Source of the DNA: Acanthococcus lagerstroemiae | Taxonomy: Eukaryota; Arthropoda; Insecta; Hemiptera; Eriococcidae | NCBI GenBank assembly: GCA_031841125.1 | Contig: CM063107.1 | Span: 67,281,814 to 67,345,813 of the forward strand | Reading direction: 5' to 3' | Length of the DNA: 64,000 nt | In this document: one piece after another, positions 55,189-64,000 of the stretch | Layout: every line of letters starts with the position of its first letter | Numbering within the stretch: position 1 is the stretch's first letter | Position numbers and translations under genes: made by a program | Notes under the pieces: model-generated | Databases searched by the model: none | What the model saw: the letters and a program-made list of their open reading frames with translations, nothing else | Told to the model about the DNA's origin: nothing

Positions 55189-55592
55189 CAGGGACGTACC
55201 GATAGGGAGGAAACTCCCCCCCGGGGTAGAAATTTTTTACTCAGCAGTTCGGAGAATTTACAATTTCAATCAGGCGGAGTTGAGAAAATCCAAGAAGTCA
55301 AAAGGGTTTTTTGCGTTGTGACGTGTTACAGGAAAAGGGCCTGAGTGCTAACTGGACACTAAGGCCCTTTTCTTGAGACGCGTCACGTTTGGGAATTGAG
55401 TTGAGAAGTTGGAAAAATCCAACAAGTCAAAGGTTTTGTTTTTACTTTGATGTTTGGGAATTCTGAGTTGAATCAGTTGGAAAAATCCAACAAGTCAAAC
55501 AGTTTTTTTTTTTTGCTTTGATACGTGGTAATTTTGAGTTGGGTCAGTTAGGTTTCACAATTTTTGCCCCCCTCTTCGGTGGTACGTCCCTG
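55189..55592. mobile_element. Nested 404-bp hAT MITE
   Basis: Starts CAGGGACGTACCGATAGG and ends GGTGGTACGTCCCTG. Duplication TGTTTATT/TGTCTATT (55181-55188, 55593-55600; one difference). Interior repeats AAAAATCCAACAAGTCAAA twice. A decayed relative lies at about 58970-59157, sharing AAAATCCAACAAGTCAAA and the end TTCGTCCCTG. Confidence 0.9.
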
Positions 55593-55781
55593 TGTCTATT
55601 AATCGTCACAAAAAGAATAAATGCATAGGGAATGATCCTATACAGTGATACGACCATTTGAGTAATTCGATCAATGCCGTTTTGGAGCAGCATGTTTCAT
55701 ACTTTTATTTTGATTTTTACTTCACCTCTACGCTTATCGCTTACCTCGTAGGAAAACTCACCACACGCCACTGCTGATAAC

Positions 55782-58700
55782 CTTATCATCATCAAGAACT
55801 GAATGAATTCGGTTAGCTCGTCATTTTTTCCAGGAAAGTTTGATTGAAGGCCAGGTTTGTTGAAACATGTCTATTCTTTTTTGTCTGAAGAGGTAGTAAG
55901 ATCTGGACAAGGAGCTTTAATGTTTCTGCTTTCGTGATGCAGAAGGGAGGGAGGGGGGGGCTGGATTTATAATAAGACAAACTTAGACCTAGCGATCAAA
56001 TATGATAGATGATGAGGTGATGGTATTGATGGCAAACGAATAGGAATTAGTGAAACCAGTTAGTTGCTGGTTGGTTTTCTTGATAGCGGCGAAACAGAGA
56101 GGTAGAGGAGTATTTTCGTGCACGCACTCTGATTCGAAGAGCGAACACCTCGAAAAATGCGCATACAGGGTACGGGCTTATATTTTGTTCCATTTGTAAC
56201 TGTCTTTTCGTTTTTCCAAAATAGGGAATCCGAAGGCGGCCATCTGTACTCGCGATATTAGTCAACGGCACACCGCAACGAATGTATAAAAAGAAGCTCG
56301 GCGAAATTTTCTTAAATGACACGGACCTTAATATCCATTTCCACGCTCAACTTGTCGTTCGCCATTAATTTATACGAAAAACCGTAACTCACAAACCTAA
56401 AAATTCCGCCCGTTAACTCGTTTGTCAAAATCACCGAAGTAACTGAAGCCGTATTTCCATCTCATCCTCTCTCTGTGGCGTTTTTTCTTCTTATTCAAAT
56501 CCGATAACAAATTATCGTCGAATTTTACACCATCGGATACGTTTACAAAGTTGTAAAACAACTATTTAACATCATTTAATTTCGTAGAAAAGTGTTTTTT
56601 CCCTCACCTAACATGTAAAGTAGCGTTTTCGGGAGTCTTGACGCATAAAAAAAAATAATTTCTACACAAATTGATCATTTGACAAATTAGACTTAAGTTG
56701 TTGCTACTTTAAAAATAACAAATACGACCAGTTATCGACCGATCAAGTAGTTGCGCGCGGCCGTTTACAAACCGGTCCTAACGCCTATCCTTAATTTTTA
56801 TCATTCACTTAGAATGCAAAACGGCCCTCATTAACATATTTGTTAAGTTCTTTAAATCGGTATTTTTTGGTTAGTTAATGGTCTGGATTATATCTTTGTC
56901 AGCTGCCGTGTCATAACTGATCCTATCGTATTCCTAAATGGATTTTTTTCCATTCTTTTCCTTCTTTTTCTTCGTATACTTTTTCTTCTTCGTTTTCCTC
57001 CTTTCCTTTTATTAATAATATTTATAAATTCTTTCAAAACCGCTTGTTACTATCTTTTCGGTAATATATCTCCTTAAATCGGCTGTTTTATCTCACGGAA
57101 TAATAAAACCGAGTTATTTATTTAATTTTAATGTCGTGGAATTAATTTGTCGGGTAATAATTTTCTTGTACGACGGAAATGCGCATTCTTTTGGTCGCGT
57201 GGCATCCAGCGCGGGATGCGTTTAACACGAGACCAGATTTGTGAAAGAAATTTCACGTTTACAGTCGCGGTGGACAAGATATAATGTGTATTAGTCGCCC
57301 ATGAATGAACACCGAAGGTTGATTTTATGAGTCTTGAATGGAACGGCATCGGCACCTCAAATCGGATGATTTCATTCGCTTTGACTCATTAGGTCAAAAA
57401 TACGTACGCCGCAGTTCTGTTTCCTGGCTTACATGTAACTTGTTTCCTATAAATTAGGAAAATGGAGTTGGAAACCAGAGCCGCTCCGAATTGGCTCCGG
57501 TTCCGACTCCATCTTCAGTTGAAATTCTTAACATTGACACGTGCTCCGGATCTGGCACCAACAGATAACTTTTTTTGGGCTACAGCAAAGAACTAGCTGC
57601 TGGAAGAGGGTTGGCTCTCGACTGAAAAATTAGAGACTAGCCTATCTCTTATTAGTGGTCCTTGGAAAAGATATCAGGAAAAAGACCTATTGGTAATCAT
57701 GTTTAAGGTCTTTTGTTCCGGGATATTAGAGCTGATGGAGGAAAAGTAATTGGGATAACACTACACACACACCAACAGCATATGGTAGGTTCAAAAGGCT
57801 TCAGACTGCGAAGCTGCAAGCTCCGCAACATTTGCACTTCGACCATCTGGTCAAAGATTTCATCCGATTTCTAATTTCTGAAGAGCAATCGATCAACAGA
57901 TAAAAGACCAACACTACTCCTAGCTGACCCTAAAAACATCAAATGATTAGCAGACAATCATCTACTTCTAAGGGAATGAAAATAATGTAATATTCACGCC
58001 AAGAGATTCTCTGTTCCCTTGATAATAATTACGCATAGGTATGAGATATATACCTACGTCCTATGACTGATTCGTCTGAATAATGTTGCACAAGACATCG
58101 GTGCAAACATAATGTACACTTCAACATACTGATTTACTGACAGCGTCTTTACATGCTACATATTACAACTCGTTCGCTTCTCGCTACTACTGGTAACTGG
58201 CGACAGAAAACGTTCTCCGATATTATTCAATTCAACCAATTCAGGTGGCATCTTAGGATGAGGAAGTAACTCTTCATGCGTTAAAAACTCAGCATTGACA
58301 TAAGAACGATAGAAAGTCGCTTGATAATAGTTATAATTAATCATGAAATAATCAAAACAATGTAAATTGAATGTTAACGGCTTCGATGACCCTAATAAAA
58401 ACTTTCACAAAAAATATCCGATCAACACAGAACAACAGAACCCACTGCTTATTTGAAAACCCACAAAGATAACGAGAATTCCTTTTCTGTATTATTCTGT
58501 TTAATGCGTTCAGAATGCATTTTCCATTCTAATGTGTTCTATGTGGTAATCAAATAGAACACTAAACATAAACACTAATGTAGTATGCAGACGATTGGCA
58601 GTTCGACTGCGTCGTGTTATTAGCGTTCAAGTTTAAAACTCACATTGAAACGAACCGCCTCCTAGCCGAACCGAAAAACATCAAATGATTAGCGAACAAT

Positions 58701-59290
58701 AAATTATCAGGTATCGGCTACTAGTAGGCAAATGAACACTAATGCTAAGGTGCCTTGCGCCCTCTCGCCGAGTCCGCGACAACTAGAGAAGAAAAGAGAA
58801 GAAAAAATAGTGATTGCAATAGGCTCAGTCGGCTACTCATAGCCGACCCGAAAAACTGTTGACAGCCTCAGTTGTGACTGCATAAGTTCTGTCTCCTTAG
58901 GTATGTTCAATCGAAACGTTGGAGTCCAACTCATCCAATGGTGAGGAGTACGACCACGCGGAGCAGGGATTAAAATGAGAGGGCGCGCTCAAACCTCCGC
59001 CGGAGCTGGGAAATTTTAGTAGATGGATCAAAAGTTGGGAAAATCCAACAAGTCAAAAATTGTTTTTCAGTCAGTATAAATAAATTTTAATACTTGGGAA
59101 TTTTCAGTTGAGTCAATTGGGAATTCAACAATTTTTGCCCCACCAGCAGAAATTCGTCCCTGTATAGTCAAATTCCGCATAATCGGACTACTGGACTCCA
59201 AAATTTCGAATGATCGTGCCTAATGTTTTTTTCCGAGTTCTTCAGACCCGGGTTTACCTACAAGCACAACAAGTATCGGCTTGAGCGGCC
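55782..59290. other. No recognisable gene; one MITE relic
   Basis: About 3.5 kb. 56000-57450 looks low-copy with even composition; frames at 56047-56322 and 57128-57355 match nothing. AAACATCAAATGATTAGC occurs at 57935 and 58676, a diverged dispersed pair. 58970-59157 is a relic of the CAGGGACGTACC MITE family with only its right end (GAAATTCGTCCCTG) preserved. Confidence 0.5.
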
Positions 59291-59593
59291 GCTTTTAAGG
59301 GTCGGCCGAATTTTGAGCATTTTTGCCTTCAGCACGCTGACATATGCCACCAGCCAAACACGGCACAGTAAGTAAAAAGCTACTAAACATAGATAAGAAA
59401 AATTTCTCCTGGCTAGGCGGTTGGGGGCGGCGAGTGCATGTAAGCGGCCTTAATATTAATCTGGGGTTGGTGTCTTCAGTGATGTATTGACAGTTTTTTG
59501 TTTGTTTTTGTTTTTTGAGGCCTAGAACCATTGTTTTCGTTTTTTTAGAAAGTCTTTCCTCGAGGATCGAATAAATCATTGTTTTTTTTTTTT

Positions 59594-60125
59594 TTTCTTT
59601 TCTTAGAAGCTCATCTGATAGCATGAGACCTCTCAGAATTGGTGACTGATCGCGAGTTCTGATTTTGGTCCCAGGTATGTTAAAAATTTCTGTAAACCGG
59701 TTTGAGATACGGGGAACTTTAATTTTTATTTTATCTAAAATGATTGGATCACTCAAGTTATTGGACAGCAGATTATTAATTCATAAGATAAATGATCTTT
59801 TCCTTCGCGTGGACAGAGATTTTGAAGAAAAAAAAAAAGAAAGTAAATTCCAAGTGAACAGTGGCCCAGTTTGGCCCCTTTCCGGCCATTTACAGCTTAT
59901 GAGGGAATACACTCCCTCTAAATGTTTTCATCAGTTATCAGGTAGCAAAGTTGAAAATGCGAAGATTTTTTCCGTTTTTGTTTCTTATTTCATTATTTTA
60001 TTTTACTTCTGCTTATTGATCACAAATCATAACATCTCTGCATGTGATAGGATTAACAATTTGCATTTTTGCAATTGGGAAACTTAAAATTCTCCCCCCC
60101 CCCTCGGTGTCAACAGCATCGCTAT
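59594..60125 (+). repeat. Tandem duplication, unit 1 (532 bp)
   Basis: From CTTTTCTTAGAAGCTCATCT through GAGATACGGGGAACTTTAAT, TCTAAAATGATTGGATCACT, GGCCCCTTTCCGGCCA and TTTGCATTTTTGCAATTGGG to the C-tract near 60105. No coding content is credible: frames on both strands are open only because of base composition. Confidence 0.8.
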
Positions 60126-60252
60126 GTTTCTTTTTCTTTTCTTAGAAGCTCATTTGATAAAATGAGGCCCCTAAGAATTGGTAACTGATCTCGAATTTTG
60201 ATTCTGGTTTTAAGTATGTTAAACATTTCTGTAAGTTGGGTTGAGATACGGA

Positions 60253-60523
60253 CAGGGGCGGAAATAGAGCGAAAACTTTAGGGGGGCTGAAGTCCCAGCG
60301 CCTGAAATAACTTTATAAAAACCAAAAATGCATAGCCCCATCCCCAAAAAAAACAAAAAACTATAAACAATCGATTTTGTTGTTGCAATACTTCCTTTGC
60401 AAGAAAAAAAAAAAGAAGAAGAAAAGCCTTTCTGTATTAAGATCAATTTAAAGAAAAATTTAAGGGGTCTAATTTTGGAACCGGTAGGCTTAGCCCCCTA
60501 GCCCCCTTCTGTTTCCGCCCCCG
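60253..60523. mobile_element. 271-bp hAT MITE
   Basis: Starts CAGGGGCGGAAATAGAG and ends CTGTTTCCGCCCCCG. Duplication GATACGGA/GATATGGG (60245-60252, 60524-60531; two differences). Unit 1 shows the empty site GAGATACGGGGAAC at about 59706. Confidence 0.85.
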
Positions 60524-60782
60524 GATATGGGGAACTTTAATTCCTATTTTATCTAAAATGATTGGGTCAATCAAGTTATTGGACAACAGATTTTTAATTA
60601 ATGAGCTAGATGATATTTTTCTTCGAGTGGAATGAGATTTTCAAAAAGACTACGCAAAAAAAAAAAAAACTGGTTACTGCATGTGGACTTCCACAAAACG
60701 GATTTGCCACACACCTAGCAACAATCCACCTCCTAAAAAAGAGGACAGCACATGGACAGGCAGTATGCAAAAGCCTGATAGA

Positions 60783-60960
60783 ATCAGTCAGTCCAGTCAG
60801 TCCAGTCAGTCTAGTCAGTCTAGTCAGTCTAGTCAGTCTAGTCAGTCTAGTCAGTCTAGTCAGTCTAGTCAGTCTAGTCAGTCTAGTCAGTCTAGTCAGT
60901 CTAGTCAGTCCAGTCACAGTCTAGTCACAGTTCAGTCAGTCTAGTCAGCCTAGTCAGTCA
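60783..60960 (+). repeat. 9-bp minisatellite CAGTCTAGT
   Basis: About 15-16 near-perfect copies, with CAGTCCAGT variants at the edges. Because the unit is a multiple of three, several frames stay open (Ser-Gln-Ser, Leu-Val-Ser and, on the minus strand, Leu-Thr-Arg repeats at 60606-60944). These are not genes. Confidence 0.95.
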
Positions 60961-61009
60961 GTCATTTATTATTATTTCTATTTATTATTATTATCATTAT
61001 TTTTGTCGA

Positions 61010-61330
61010 TCCCGGCGGAAGAAGCGATGAAGATGACGGCGTCATCAGCCGTCTCACGCCGGACGCTCTGGTTCCGGAGATGATGAAGAGCGGCAGAAGT
61101 TGGAACCGGGTATCGGCCTTTGTCTCGGCCATCATGAAGGAGAAGATGCAGATGGTGTGGTTGAGGCAGAGGGCCAGTGACGAACAAAGCTTGGCCCACA
61201 CCATCAAACAGGACAACTTTGTACCGTCCTAGGAGAGCTGCTGCAGCTGCGCTGCGGACTCCCCGGCAGGGCTCCCCGTCGTTACCACCTGCCTGCGTCG
61301 CCACGCGTACCAAGACGAGGAGGTGAGGGG
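61010..61330 (+). pseudogene. R1-like LINE C-terminus
   Basis: Plus frame: VISRLTPDALVPEMMKSGRS, WNRVSAFVSAIMKEKMQMVW, LRQRASDEQ, then a stop after NFVPS. It parallels PPTPENLVPTMLKSRAGWDQ and VAAFVKKTLSRKVEMECRRQ at 41.8-42.1 kb. This is the C-terminal tail of the same broad LINE family, but more GC-rich and of a different subfamily; 18375-18650 (minus) is its closest relative in the window. Inserted within tandem unit 2. Confidence 0.7.
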
Positions 61331-61484
61331 TGAGTGAAGAGGCAGCGCGTCCGGCTGTGGGGGACTCGAATTCCAGGCGAGTGCTCAGAGAGCGCGGACC
61401 TCGGTCAGTAAGGAACCTCATGGTGGCCCTTGCAGGACGTGCGCACCGGTTGCGGCACGGCGAAATGGAAGCTCGAGCCCGGCC

Positions 61485-61615
61485 TCAAAGTGTCCCTCCG
61501 GCCACTGATGCGATACTCGAAAGGGTAGTTTCCGGGGCCGGGAGTGCGGTATCATAGGGCCCACTTTGGCATGCGTGCATCGCCATACGTCCCCCCACAC
61601 CATCATTATTTTCGA
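61485..61615 (-). repeat. SINE 3' body fragment (reversed)
   Basis: Minus strand: GTGGGGGGACGTATGGCGAT, GCACGCATGCCAAAG, GATACCGCACTCCCGGCCCC, TTTCGAGTATCGCATCAGTG. Matches 39673-39800 and 31030-31142. Confidence 0.75.
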
Positions 61616-62223
61616 AACGCTCCCAAGTAACGCTTTTTTCCGTTGTGTGCCAAAGTAAAAACATAAAAATGTCAAAAAAAAAGAAGAAAAAAGAAGGAAA
61701 TTCCAAGATGACAATGGCCCTTATGGCCCCTTATTCGGCCACTTACAACGTATCAGGGAAAACGCCCTCTGAATGTTTTCATCAATTTTCAGGTGGCAAA
61801 GTTGAAAAAGCGAATATTTTTTACCATTTTTGTTTCCTATTTCATTATTTTATTTTATTTCTGCTTATTCATCATAAATCGTAACATTTTTGCACGTGAT
61901 AGGATCAACAATTTGCATTTTTGCAATTGGGAAACTTATAATCTCTCCCCCCACCCGTCTCGACAGCATCACTTTTATAGATTATTAACTATAACTGATA
62001 GTAGAAAAATTCGGGAGAGGAAAGTCCCAGCATTTGCCTCCCTCCCTTAGAACAACAAATTACATACATTTCAGCCTTCTTCTCCCTGCAGAACAAAAGA
62101 GAAGAAATCCTGGTTCTACATCTCCCTTCATTAATAAATATTACAGGATTACTGGAATCCCGTTTCAGTTAACAGACCTACTAACTAGCTGACCGTTTGA
62201 GTTGTAGAATTGCTAATTGCTTC

Positions 62224-62581
62224 CAGAGACGAAACTTGACTTTCAATAGGGGGGGGGGGGATTTACCGACAAATATTTTTTGAAAACTAAAAATTCGCCG
62301 ACAAAATTTTTTTTGTAATTAAAAATTTGCCGATTTTGTATTCAAAATATTTTTTAATTGAAAGAAAAATAAGCAAACAAACAAACGTTCAGAAAATAAA
62401 AAACTCAAATGAGCAATATAAAAATTTGCCCACTGCCAAATTATTGTGAAAAAAAAATAAACAAACAGTCATAAAAAATGAAAAATTCAACTGAACAACT
62501 GAGCAGTTTCAGAATTACCAAATTATCAAATTATTGGGAGGGAGTTTTCAACCCCCCAAGCCCCCTATAGTTTTGCCCCTG
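62224..62581 (-). mobile_element. Solo hAT MITE, the composite's arm
   Basis: 358 bp, CAGAGACGAAACTTGAC at the left and CTATAGTTTTGCCCCTG at the right, with duplication ATTGCTTC/ATTACTTC (62216-62223, 62582-62589; one difference). Reverse orientation relative to the arms of composites A and C, and homologous along its length (AATTTTTTTTGTAATTAAAA-type core, TTTGCCCACTGCCAAATTAT). It proves that the arm is an independently mobile MITE. Confidence 0.9.
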
Positions 62582-62599
62582 ATTACTTCCTTCTGTAAG

Positions 62600-64000
62600 G
62601 TCTGACATGAGGACCGAAGTGACGAAAAGGTGCTGTCCTTCTTAATGTAGTTTGAAAAGTCGGCACCTGCCAAATTCTAGTAGCATTGGGAAGGCCAGGA
62701 TCTCTTCTTCGATTTCATTTTCACGGTTTATAAACCCCCCCCCCACCCCCACCTCCCCCCACCAAAAGAAGAAAGAAAGAAAATTGCCAGCTATGGTTCT
62801 TTTTATGCATAAAATATTTTCTTAAAATGGCAAACATGGTGAAACAGTTTCCATGAAAAAGTCCCCGTCATTGTTTTTAGTTTTGCCATTTTTTCAATTT
62901 ATTTTCGATTAGAAAAGGTTCAACAAGCTGGAATACGTTGAATCATTTATAGGGGACAAGATTAATTAGCTTTGAAATGAGAGGACAGCCAGTGCCTCAT
63001 CCTCTCTGGTTCCATTACAACAGAAAAACGTCAGTTATCTATTAATTGGGTAAAAATATTTTGACTGTGTTGTCTGATTGGCAGTCGAAAGTCAGAACAG
63101 AGTCAAGCTGCTGTCATCCATCAAACATTCTCAAAAAATAGTCAATGTCTGCTGATCCGGAGGATTGGTATAATTCACTGATAGACAGACAGATAGACAG
63201 AATAAGCATAAACTGTCCTCAAAAAGTACGAGGGGCTACCCCTTGAAATTAAAACAGAACACATACATGTCATAGAATCGAATTCAACATTTTTTTTTTA
63301 AATTTTATACAAACAATTTTTTTAGTTGGTTTTAATAATTTCTTTTTTTTTTTGAATGAAATGTTTCACTGTTTCTCGCTATCACACGATGTATATGCAA
63401 ATATAATTTATTTTATTACAGTTTCAAGCGCTATCGACTGGATTGCAACTACTCCGTGGGTAGAAAAAGGGAAAGAGAAATTAAAATCGAATTTAAGTAT
63501 CGAGTGAAATTTTTTAAATTATGTATTTTCAGACGGCAAACAGCTAAAAAAATATTTTTGTAGTCCACTGCACGAATTTAAGGAAGCCTGATAATTAAAC
63601 CTAACGATAGGCCTTACGAATTCTGAAGTTTATAAATCGGTAAACCGCAATGAAAGGCAGATGGAGTAATTCACTTTGAAAAATTACGTTAAAGACGAGG
63701 CAAATTAACGACGCTGTCTAACATGAGTTCAAATTTTGTCTAGGAATTTGTTATTTTTTTAGGCAACATGTACGTTATACCTTTTGTGGTAAAGTAACAT
63801 ATTTCAGTTTACTTCTTGCGAATGAAACTCGAATTGAACTCGGTATTTGTTAAGTTGGACGTCTTCCAGACAGTTTATGAACCAGTTTCTTCATAAATCT
63901 GTTTCTTGGGTAGAACATTTTTATGTTAAAATAAACGATATCTCGGCACTTTTTTGTGCGTGTTTACTTCGAGGCTGCTAATCTGTACTTCTGTACACAT
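62600..64000. other. No recognisable gene
   Basis: About 1.4 kb. There is a C-rich run at 62737-62762, a short GACAGATA-type microsatellite at 63180-63200 and T-tracts at 63290-63355. The remainder looks low-copy. No motifs found. Confidence 0.5.

Larger units (their letters stand above)
54511..55773 (+). mobile_element. hAT transposon with transposase remnant
   Basis: 1263 bp from CAGTGGCGTGCATTCC to CACCACACGCCACTG, with a perfect 8-bp duplication CTGATAAC (54503-54510, 55774-55781). Subterminal GTAAGCGAGGTAAACG and CGCTTACCTCGTAG are inverted. Unlike the MITEs it retains transposase coding sequence (zinc-finger region). A 404-bp hAT MITE has inserted within it (55189-55592). Its first eight bases are identical to those of the MITEs at 44079 and 51342, so a full-length relative could have mobilised them. 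Confidence 0.92.
60126..61985 (+). repeat. Tandem duplication, unit 2, expanded by insertions
   Basis: Repeats unit 1 in order but is opened twice. A 271-bp MITE sits at 60253-60523, and about 1 kb of foreign sequence lies between A-tracts at about 60672 and 61670 (9-bp minisatellite, R1-like LINE end, SINE body). It resumes at GGAAATTCCAAGATGACAAT and ends past GCATTTTTGCAATTGGGAAA (about 61940). Confidence 0.75.

Noticed and set aside
59295..59756. 153-residue minus-strand frame
   Set aside because: Lys/Leu-rich translation across a T-tract and a tandem repeat unit; it does not persist in the second unit.
60606..60944. Three repeat proteins (SQS, LVS and LTR repeats)
   Set aside because: Consequence of a 9-bp minisatellite that keeps frames open; no flanking conserved domain.

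Overview
This is eukaryotic DNA, most likely from an arthropod and probably an insect. No complete host gene is recognisable. It is AT-rich and dominated by transposable elements at several ages. The insect guess rests on element types (Jockey/R1/RTE-like LINEs, a Penelope-like element, hAT, PIF/Harbinger and Mutator-like DNA transposons, tRNA-derived SINEs); no species can be named. Almost every open frame is short, and those with recognisable homology are decayed transposon coding sequence.

Layout: 0.3-2.3 kb holds a MADF-like exon remnant and a decayed LINE (minus). 2.5-5.1 kb is a composite hAT-type element (copy A) with a TCACTC satellite in its core, followed by an R1-like LINE 3' end (5.25-5.7 kb). 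7.8-9.9 kb has a tRNA-like remnant, a 101-bp minisatellite and a hAT MITE. A Jockey-type RT scrap lies at 10.2-10.6 kb. 13.3-16.4 kb is a reverse copy (B) of the composite core, carrying a hAT MITE and a LINE flanked by 223-bp direct repeats. 17.8-21 kb has a MITE, LINE debris, diverged repeats and a promoter-like block with TATA and heat-shock-type elements. 23.5-25.4 kb is a broken Penelope-like element. 25.6-29.2 kb holds weak gene candidates. 29.4-32.6 kb has a MITE, SINE pieces and a long hairpin. 33.1-39.1 kb is composite copy C, with a 2.37-kb Harbinger-type element and a 2.3-kb repeat-rich insertion. Then come a SINE (39.4 kb), an R1-like LINE (41.6-42.8 kb), a tandem duplication with two MITEs (43-43.9 kb), a Mutator-like element (46.3-47.7 kb), LINE pieces (50-54.4 kb), a hAT element with a transposase zinc-finger remnant and a nested MITE (54.5-55.8 kb), and a tandem duplication full of insertions (59.6-62 kb).

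The strongest signal is structural. Fifteen insertions have hAT-type ends and 8-bp target duplications, seven perfect and most others with one mismatch. Two are composites: the same ~250-350 bp MITE sits at both ends in direct orientation around a shared core, and the 8-bp duplication flanks the whole block. Empty sites for several insertions exist elsewhere in the window, so the order of events can be read. The composite looks like a possibly undescribed non-autonomous mobile unit.

Terminal motifs, target duplications and frames were read by eye. Family names for LINEs are approximate, and no database search was possible.
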